A stretch of DNA of 5,779 bases from Planctomycetaceae bacterium (lineage in GTDB: Bacteria; Planctomycetota; Planctomycetia; Planctomycetales; Planctomycetaceae), in contig JAGQQT010000279.1 of the NCBI GenBank assembly GCA_020426065.1, forward strand, positions 1-5,779, given 5' to 3'. The notes under the pieces were generated by a model. The model saw only the letters and a program-made list of their open reading frames with translations. It was not told the DNA's origin and searched no databases. The position numbers and the translations under genes are program-made. Positions 1 through 5,779 of the stretch are shown in pieces. Position 1 is the stretch's first letter. Every line of letters starts with the position of its first letter.

Positions 1-284
1 CCTCACATGGGGATGTTTTCCCCACAGGTGTGGCCAAAATGAAACCATTCCCACCGACTTCACCTAATGGTCAGCGGAGTTTTCCTTCGGAAGAACGAAC
101 TCTGAAAGCGGGTGAGTGGAATCACTATTATATTCGGGCGGTGGATGGAGAAGTTCGTTTGTGGGTGAACGGAGGCGAGGTTTCTGGTGGGAGTGACTGT
201 CAGCCGGCTCAAGGATATCTGTGCCTGGAATCTGAAGGGGCCCCGATAGAGTTTCGCGGACTCCGTATCCGTGAGCTTCCCTGA
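1..284 (+). CDS. DUF1080 / 3-keto-disaccharide hydrolase-type protein, C-terminal fragment
   Basis: The reading frame is open from the window edge (first full codon at position 3) to TGA at 282-284, giving about 93 residues of a gene that begins upstream. The fragment has the typical end of a DUF1080 (PF06439) concanavalin-like beta-sandwich. It contains GDVFPTGVAKMKP, then KAGEWNHYYIRAVDGEVRLWVNG, in which the tryptophan-asparagine pair, the alternating beta strand and the 'xxVNG' turn are family hallmarks. It closes with GYLCLESEGAPIEFRGLRIREL, the usual 'G.I.LQ.EG..veFRNI.I.eL' terminal strand pair. In related proteins this domain is linked to hydrolysis of 3-keto sugars or to glycan binding, usually outside the cytoplasm; the signal peptide and any partner domains would lie upstream. 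The GTG at 30 is an internal codon, not a start. The family call is secure; substrate and full architecture cannot be judged from this piece. Confidence 0.85.
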   Translation, partial: SHGDVFPTGVAKMKPFPPTSPNGQRSFPSEERTLKAGEWNHYYIRAVDGEVRLWVNGGEVSGGSDCQPAQGYLCLESEGAPIEFRGLRIRELP

Positions 285-307
285 CTGGATTCTTCATTTT
301 CTCCAGT
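284..307 (+). terminator. weak hairpin after the DUF1080 gene
   Basis: ACTGGA (284-289) and TCCAGT (302-307) can form a 6-bp stem with a 12-base pyrimidine-rich loop, directly at the stop codon of the DUF1080 gene. Only a short T-rich stretch follows (TTTG), so this is a poor intrinsic terminator at best. Confidence 0.2.
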
Positions 308-331
308 TTGAACTGCGACATTTTGGCTGCG

Positions 332-360
332 TTTGCACTAATTTTGGGAACTTCTATACT
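332..360 (+). promoter_or_regulatory. candidate sigma70-like promoter for sdhCAB
   Basis: TTTGCA (332-337, four of six matches to TTGACA) and TATACT (355-360, five of six matches to TATAAT) are separated by 17 bases. Transcription would start near 367, giving a leader of roughly 87 bases before sdhC. It is the best promoter-like pair in the 169-base gap between the DUF1080 gene and sdhC. The call rests on pattern alone. Confidence 0.45.
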
Positions 361-387
361 CCTTTGAAACCCCGTGAGCGAACACTC

Positions 388-440
388 TGACGGCATCTTT
401 AATCCGTCAATCGCCCTGATAGACCAACCTTCTCGACGGA
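388..440 (+). promoter_or_regulatory. sdhC leader with two mutually exclusive hairpins
   Basis: TGACGG (388-393) pairs with CCGTCA (404-409) around a 10-base loop. The same CCGTC core, read as TCCGTC (403-408), also pairs with GACGGA (435-440), so the two stems cannot form together. The second stem covers the only purine-rich, faintly Shine-Dalgarno-like bases before the sdhC ATG at 454. The pairing is visible in the sequence; a regulatory role is inference. Confidence 0.3.
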
Positions 441-453
441 ATTGTAATCAACC

Positions 454-1251
454 ATGTCCTGGGTTATTGATGCAGTCAAATCTTCGGTCGGCAAAAAGGT
501 CCTGATGGCCTGCACTGGGCTGCTGCTGTGTCTGTTTCTGATAGTGCATCTGATCGGCAATGTGCTGATGTATGTCGGACCGGACGCTTACAACACCTAT
601 GCCCACACGCTGCATTCGCAGGAATGGTTCGTGAAGATTGCCGAATCCGGCCTGGCGGTTCTGTTTCTGGTCCATATCTGGCTGGCTCTGGAAACAAACC
701 GGGAAAACCGGGAAGCTCGCCCGCAGAAATATGCCCGCCGCAATTCCAAGATTGAGGGACGAAAAATCCCGCTGGCGATTTCACCAGAAAACACGATGTT
801 GTTTTCTGGGATTACGGTACTGATTTTTCTGCTGATTCACCTGGGCGATTTCACACTCAACCTGACAATGCCGCACAAGATTGCCGGGCACCTGCCATTC
901 GACAAGGCGATCATCATCATGCGGACTCCGATCTCAGCCATCAGTTACCTGATAGGTGTCGTTTTGCTCGGATGGCATCTTGCTCATGGTGTGACCAGCA
1001 TGTTTCAGACACTGGGATTAAAGCATCCCAAGTACGATCCGCTGACAAGAAATCTGGGGCCGGTGTTTGGAACCGTGATTGCCATCGGATTTGCCAGCTT
1101 TCCGCTATTTGCCTTGTTCTCTTCCTACCAGCCACCGGAAAAGCCAGCCCCCGCTGATATGAAAAAAGATCACGAACAACACAGCAGTTTGTCACCTCTG
1201 GATTTGAGATGTTCTCTGGACAGGTCAGCAGGAGTGGACCAGCTTGCCTGA
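454..1251 (+). CDS. sdhC: succinate dehydrogenase cytochrome b558 subunit (SdhC)
   Basis: A 265-residue integral membrane subunit that anchors SdhA and SdhB and passes electrons between succinate and the quinone pool through two b haems. Five hydrophobic helices are visible, at about residues 17-40, 62-80, 114-136, 158-178 and 202-225, the arrangement of the type-B (Bacillus/Wolinella) dihaem cytochrome b. Helix histidines H32, H74, H129 and H175 are the expected four axial haem ligands. H32 to H74 is 42 residues, as in B. subtilis SdhC (H28, H70). [16 protein letters not shown] at 174-189 is a strong family motif. Starting at ATG 454 gives the normal N-terminus just before helix 1; there is no clear Shine-Dalgarno. 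After helix 5 comes a charged tail of about 40 residues ([16 protein letters not shown] and onward) with no recognised motif. It is the first gene of sdhCAB, with the sdhA ATG 69 bases downstream. A single anchor of this type needs no sdhD. Confidence 0.95.
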   Translation: MSWVIDAVKSSVGKKVLMACTGLLLCLFLIVHLIGNVLMYVGPDAYNTYAHTLHSQEWFVKIAESGLAVLFLVHIWLALETNRENREARPQKYARRNSKIEGRKIPLAISPENTMLFSGITVLIFLLIHLGDFTLNLTMPHKIAGHLPFDKAIIIMRTPISAISYLIGVVLLGWHLAHGVTSMFQTLGLKHPKYDPLTRNLGPVFGTVIAIGFASFPLFALFSSYQPPEKPAPADMKKDHEQHSSLSPLDLRCSLDRSAGVDQLA

Positions 1252-1260
1252 TCCGATTTG

Positions 1261-1287
1261 TTGACTGAATCCAAACACTGTTTTAAT
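1261..1287 (+). promoter_or_regulatory. possible weak internal promoter before sdhA
   Basis: TTGACT (1261-1266, five of six matches to the -35 consensus) is followed after 15 bases by TTTAAT (1282-1287, five of six to the -10). The spacer is short of the optimum, and the position between sdhC and sdhA makes an operon-internal promoter possible but unproven. Confidence 0.2.
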
Positions 1288-1320
1288 TCAACGAATTCCT
1301 CTATCGGATCCGCCGAAATC

Positions 1321-3234
<1,914 letters not shown>

Positions 3235-3235
3235 T

Positions 3236-3265
3236 TGATGACGTCATCACGGATCGCGAGCGATC
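3236..3265 (+). repeat. two tandem 14-bp palindromic elements in the sdhA-sdhB gap
   Basis: TGATGACGTCATCA (3236-3249) is a perfect palindrome. Two bases later GATCGCGAGCGATC (3252-3265) has 6-base arms around a central GA. In RNA each could fold as a 5-bp stem with a 4-base loop. They fill most of the 45-base gap and end two bases before the sdhB Shine-Dalgarno-like TAGGG. The symmetry is directly visible; function as mRNA stabiliser, processing site or protein operator is not known. Confidence 0.6.
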
Positions 3266-3267
3266 TT

Positions 3268-3272
3268 TAGGG
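3268..3272 (+). promoter_or_regulatory. ribosome binding site of sdhB
   Basis: TAGGG lies seven bases before ATG 3280, a usable Shine-Dalgarno core at normal spacing. It supports the chosen sdhB start. Confidence 0.5.
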
Positions 3273-3279
3273 TACGGAA

Positions 3280-4029
3280 ATGAAACTGACTCTCCACATC
3301 TGGCGCCAGGCCGACGCAAACAGCTCCGGAGCATTCCGGACTTATGAACTGAACGACGTCTCGGAACATATGTCGTTCCTGGAAATGCTCGACGTGCTCA
3401 ACGAAAAGTTGATAACGGATGGAGAAGAACCGGTTTCGTTCGATCACGACTGCCGGGAAGGGATTTGTGGCGCCTGCAGTATGATGATCAACGGTCAGGC
3501 TCACGGCCCGGACCGGAAAACAACCACCTGTCAGTTGCACATGCGGAAATTCAAGAGTGGAGACCACATCTGGATTGAACCGTGGCGGGCCAATGCTTTT
3601 CCGGTTATTCGTGACCTGGTTGTAGATCGTACCGCGTTTGATCGCATTATGCAGGCTGGTGGTTTTGTTTCCGTCAATACCGGTAACGCACCCGATGCCA
3701 ATGCGAACATGATTCCCAAGCAGAACGCGGACCTGGCTTTTGATGCAGCAACCTGCATCGGCTGTGGAGCCTGTGTCGCAGCCTGTAAGAATGCTTCTGC
3801 CATGCTGTTCGTCTCGGCGAAAGTTTCCCAGTACGCACTGTTGCCTCAAGGGCAGCCGGAAAAGAAACAGCGTGTCCAGAAAATGCTGGCACAGATGGAC
3901 CAGGAAGGCTTCGGCGGGTGTACCAACACCAATGAATGTGAAGCCGCCTGCCCGGCTGGAATCAGTGTGGATAATATTGCCCGGCTGAATCGCGAGTTTG
4001 TCTCGGCAGTTCTGACTTCGGCTGATTAA
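3280..4029 (+). CDS. sdhB: succinate dehydrogenase / fumarate reductase iron-sulphur subunit (SdhB)
   Basis: This 249-residue electron-transfer subunit links the SdhA flavin to the SdhC haems and quinone site. The N-terminal plant-ferredoxin-like domain carries the [2Fe-2S] ligands C58, C63 and C66 (CREGICGAC) and C84 (TTTCQLH). The C-terminal domain has [13 protein letters not shown] at 159-171 and [17 protein letters not shown] at 212-228. By the standard assignment, C159, C162, C165 and C224 hold the [4Fe-4S] centre, while C169, C214 and C220 hold the [3Fe-4S] centre. All eleven cluster cysteines expected for the family are present. Length is normal for type-B SdhB. The start at ATG 3280 is supported by the upstream TAGGG and the family-typical first strand [10 protein letters not shown]. 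It is the last gene of sdhCAB; 107 bases separate it from gcvT, and I see no convincing terminator there. Confidence 0.97.
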   Translation: MKLTLHIWRQADANSSGAFRTYELNDVSEHMSFLEMLDVLNEKLITDGEEPVSFDHDCREGICGACSMMINGQAHGPDRKTTTCQLHMRKFKSGDHIWIEPWRANAFPVIRDLVVDRTAFDRIMQAGGFVSVNTGNAPDANANMIPKQNADLAFDAATCIGCGACVAACKNASAMLFVSAKVSQYALLPQGQPEKKQRVQKMLAQMDQEGFGGCTNTNECEAACPAGISVDNIARLNREFVSAVLTSAD

Positions 4030-4122
4030 GACTGCCCGCAGGCCTGATTCTCTTCATCCTGAAACGGCACCTTCCCTCAGTCGATTCAGAATCTCTCTTA
4101 GTTTAATCCGAATCGCACTGGC

Positions 4123-4127
4123 AGGAG
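4123..4127 (+). promoter_or_regulatory. ribosome binding site of gcvT
   Basis: AGGAG, nine bases before ATG 4137, is the strongest Shine-Dalgarno match in the window. It fixes the gcvT start and contrasts with the unclear sites of sdhC, sdhA and the SDR gene. Confidence 0.7.
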
Positions 4128-4136
4128 ACGGACAGT

Positions 4137-5234
4137 ATGAACGATCAGGAACCGTTGCAGACTCCACTGGTCGATTGGCACCGCTCGCATGGTGCACGCA
4201 TGATGGATTTCGCGGGTTGGCTGATGCCAATTCAGTACTCCACCATTGTGGAGGAGCATCATGCCGTCCGGAAACATGTGGGACTGTTCGACATTTCCCA
4301 CATGGGGCGACTTTCCATCACAGGACCTGCTGCCACGGAGTTTCTGAACGGACTGGTCACACTGGATGTTTCCAGGCTGACTCCCGGACGGATTCGATAT
4401 GCCCTGGCCACCAATGAGCAGGGGGGCATCCGGGATGACATCCTGATTTCTCGCACCGATGACGGTTACCAGATTGTCGTGAATGCCTCCAATCGGGAAA
4501 AGATTGTGAGCGACTGGGGCGATGTGGCCAAAGATTTTGATGTCACGTTCACTGACCATACTTTTGAAACCGCCATGATCGCTCTTCAGGGGCCGGAAGT
4601 GGAAACGTTGATCTGTCAGGACTTTCCCGAGGCCTCCGAACTGAAGTACTATCGGTTTTCAACTGTTCTGTCCGGAAACGATGAACTCACCCTCAGCCGC
4701 ACCGGATACACCGGAGAAGATGGCTTCGAGGTGATTGGGCCGATTCCGAAAATCGTTTCCCTGTGGGACAAATGGATTATGTCAACAAACCCCGCACCGC
4801 TGCCGTGTGGCCTTGGTTGTCGAGATACGCTGCGACTGGAAGCCGCAATGCCACTGTACGGACATGAACTCTCCGAGGACATTGATCCGCTTTCTGCCGG
4901 GCTCGATTTTGCCGTGAATCTGGACAAGGAATTTCGCGGTTGTGCCAATCTGCAGCGCGTCAAAGAGCAGGGACCTTCACAAGTGCGTATCGGAATGTCA
5001 CTGGAGGGGAAGCGAATTGCCCGAGAAGGGGCGGAAATCGTCTCCTCCTCCGGAGAGCACCTGGGAAACGTCACTTCCGGGACTTTTTCACCCACTCTGC
5101 AGCAATCGATTGCTATGGGGTATGTTTTACCATCCGCATCTGAAGCGGGAACCAACCTCGCAGTCGTTATAAACGGTAAAAACTACCCTGCCGTCGTGTC
5201 TTCGCTACCATTCTTTAAACGACCTAAAAACTGA
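4137..5234 (+). CDS. gcvT: glycine cleavage system aminomethyltransferase (T protein)
   Basis: At 365 residues it is essentially the same length as E. coli GcvT (364). The cytoplasmic enzyme releases ammonia from the aminomethyl-lipoyl arm of H protein and passes the one-carbon unit to tetrahydrofolate, forming 5,10-methylene-THF. Family motifs run the whole length: TPLVDWHRSHGARMMDFAGW (9-28), EEHHAVRKHVGLFDISHMG (39-57), GGIRDDIL (96-103) with the Asp pair D100/D101 holding the catalytic aspartate, VVNASNREK, ALQGPEV, TGYTGEDGFEV, CGLGCRDTLRLEAAMPLYG and, near the C-terminus, TSGTFSPTLQQSIAMGYV. These distinguish it from YgfZ or from dimethylglycine dehydrogenase fusions, which share the fold but lack this full set. 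A good Shine-Dalgarno precedes the start. gcvH and gcvP are not adjacent: sdhB lies upstream and an SDR gene downstream, so the other subunits must be encoded elsewhere if the system is complete. Confidence 0.96.
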   Translation: MNDQEPLQTPLVDWHRSHGARMMDFAGWLMPIQYSTIVEEHHAVRKHVGLFDISHMGRLSITGPAATEFLNGLVTLDVSRLTPGRIRYALATNEQGGIRDDILISRTDDGYQIVVNASNREKIVSDWGDVAKDFDVTFTDHTFETAMIALQGPEVETLICQDFPEASELKYYRFSTVLSGNDELTLSRTGYTGEDGFEVIGPIPKIVSLWDKWIMSTNPAPLPCGLGCRDTLRLEAAMPLYGHELSEDIDPLSAGLDFAVNLDKEFRGCANLQRVKEQGPSQVRIGMSLEGKRIAREGAEIVSSSGEHLGNVTSGTFSPTLQQSIAMGYVLPSASEAGTNLAVVINGKNYPAVVSSLPFFKRPKN

Positions 5235-5259
5235 AACCCGCATTCTGTACAGCAGTTTT
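5227..5259 (+). terminator. possible AT-rich terminator at the gcvT stop
   Basis: AAAACTG (5227-5233) and CAGTTTT (5253-5259) form a 7-bp inverted repeat with a 19-base loop, overlapping the gcvT stop codon and followed by more T-rich sequence. The A-tract/T-tract symmetry resembles a bidirectional intrinsic terminator, but the stem has only three GC-containing positions and the loop is long. Confidence 0.25.
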
Positions 5260-5262
5260 CCT

Positions 5263-5290
5263 TTGGTTTTTGTCGGGACAAAATTATACT
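5263..5290 (+). promoter_or_regulatory. candidate promoter of the SDR gene with overlapping dyad
   Basis: TATACT (5285-5290) is a good -10 match and is identical to the -10 proposed for sdhC. The -35 is weak: TTGGTT at 5263-5268, 16 bases upstream, matches only the TTG. A perfect inverted repeat, TTTTGTC-GG-GACAAAA (5268-5283), fills the spacer between the two boxes, where a bound protein would compete with RNA polymerase. A weak -35 plus a spacer operator would fit a regulated promoter; this is inference. Confidence 0.4.
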
Positions 5291-5299
5291 GATGTTTGG

Positions 5300-5345
5300 C
5301 TTGCTGCCACACACTTACCTTTTGAGGTATGATGAGGGCAGCAAG
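5300..5345 (+). repeat. nested inverted repeat in the SDR leader
   Basis: CTTGCTGCC (5300-5308) is the exact reverse complement of GGCAGCAAG (5337-5345). Inside it, TACCT (5316-5320) pairs with AGGTA (5325-5329) around TTTG. If transcription starts about seven bases after the proposed -10, the outer stem would lie almost at the 5' end of the transcript. No T-run follows, so it is not an intrinsic terminator. Confidence 0.5.
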
Positions 5346-5430
5346 GGTCGATGGGGCAATGTCTTTGACAACTGCCCGTCGAGATGGAGCGAACAGCCTA
5401 CTCCCCCCTGAAAATATAGTTCAGCATCAG

Positions 5431-5779
5431 ATGAATCGATTTGAAGATACAGTTGCGATTATCACGGGACCCAGTGATCAGGGGATTGGTGGTGCTATCG
5501 CGGAAAGACTGGCCCAGGAAGGGGCCTCACTGTTTCTGTTTGGGCCAGAACGCCCTCGCCGCCTGCTGAAACGGTTGGAACGTCGGCATGTCGATGTCAT
5601 CTGGTATACCGGGGATGTCACTTCCACCGTCGATGTGGAGAATGCCATTGAGACCTGCCATGAGGAATACGGCAGGATTGATGTGCTGGTGAACAATGCT
5701 GGAGTGGAATTCTGCAAGCCCCTGGATGAAATCCTGGACGAAGAGTGGGATCATCTTCTGGGGGTGAATCTGACCGGTG
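5431..5779 (+). CDS. short-chain dehydrogenase/reductase (SDR), N-terminal part
   Basis: The first 116 codons of a classical SDR run off the window. The Rossmann cofactor site reads TGPSDQGIGGAIA (residues 12-24), with four residues between TG and GIG rather than the usual three. D62 in GDVT fits the adenine-ring contact, NNAG is at 88-91, and N113 in VNLTG is the catalytic-tetrad asparagine. The YxxxK catalytic pair would lie beyond the window. Basic residues after strand 2 (GPERPRRLLKRLERR) hint at NADP(H) preference, which is inference. The start at ATG 5431 is chosen because MNRFEDTVAIITG is the family-typical N-terminus. In-frame ATGs at 5329, 5332 and 5359 are also open and would add 24 to 34 residues; none of these starts has a clear Shine-Dalgarno. 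The family resembles 3-oxoacyl-ACP reductase (FabG) and glucose dehydrogenase types, but the substrate is unknown. Confidence 0.9.
   Translation, partial: MNRFEDTVAIITGPSDQGIGGAIAERLAQEGASLFLFGPERPRRLLKRLERRHVDVIWYTGDVTSTVDVENAIETCHEEYGRIDVLVNNAGVEFCKPLDEILDEEWDHLLGVNLTG

Noticed and set aside
64..396. A 110-codon minus-strand frame over the DUF1080 end and the sdhC promoter region
   Set aside because: It overlaps a clear DUF1080 coding end, shows no family resemblance, and has no support from composition or signals.
1258..1320. Extended sdhA start at TTG 1258
   Set aside because: The extra 21 residues do not look like any SdhA N-terminus, and the ATG at 1321 gives the expected family start.
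1252..1320. A missing sdhD between sdhC and sdhA
   Set aside because: The single five-helix dihaem SdhC defines a type-B enzyme, which has only one membrane anchor, so no gene is missing.
3247..3849. A 200-codon minus-strand frame over sdhB
   Set aside because: It is antisense to cysteine-motif-bearing sdhB and has no independent signal.
4032..4041. CTGC-CC-GCAG as a terminator after sdhB
   Set aside because: A 4-bp stem with a 2-base loop cannot form a stable hairpin and no T-run follows.
5292..5411. A 39-codon small ORF beginning ATG in the SDR leader
   Set aside because: It has no ribosome binding site, its start lies upstream of the predicted transcription start, and the peptide resembles nothing I recognise.

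Overview
The window is a compact, almost fully coding stretch read on the + strand. It most resembles a planctomycete chromosome. This is an inference from three things: a DUF1080 (3-keto-disaccharide hydrolase-type) protein, a type-B sdhCAB operon whose SdhA closely matches my memory of planctomycete/Bacteroidota sequences, and Shine-Dalgarno sequences that are weak or absent before several starts. No rRNA marker or species-diagnostic sequence is present.

Layout: (1) 1-284, the C-terminal end of a DUF1080 protein. (2) 285-453, an intergenic region with a plausible sigma70-like promoter and a leader with two competing hairpins. (3) 454-4029, the three-gene succinate dehydrogenase / fumarate reductase operon: sdhC (five-helix dihaem cytochrome b), sdhA (flavoprotein) and sdhB (iron-sulphur protein). 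There is no sdhD, as expected for the type-B enzyme. (4) 4137-5234, gcvT, the aminomethyltransferase (T protein) of the glycine cleavage system, with the best ribosome binding site in the window. (5) 5235-5430, an intergenic region with a possible weak terminator, a perfect 16-bp dyad abutting a TATACT -10 box, and a nested inverted repeat. (6) 5431-5779, the first 116 codons of a short-chain dehydrogenase/reductase, cut by the window end.

Functionally, SdhCAB couples succinate oxidation in the TCA cycle to quinone reduction at the cytoplasmic membrane. GcvT transfers the glycine-derived aminomethyl group to tetrahydrofolate. The two belong to separate branches of central metabolism, and nothing here shows that they are co-regulated. 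The gcvH and gcvP partners are not in the window.

All complete genes have intact catalytic and cofactor-binding residues, and I see no mobile elements, CRISPR arrays or RNA genes. I did not find a new biological system. The points worth a second look are small: symmetric elements in the sdhA-sdhB gap and upstream of the SDR gene, competing hairpins ahead of sdhC, and poly-G tracts in sdhA.
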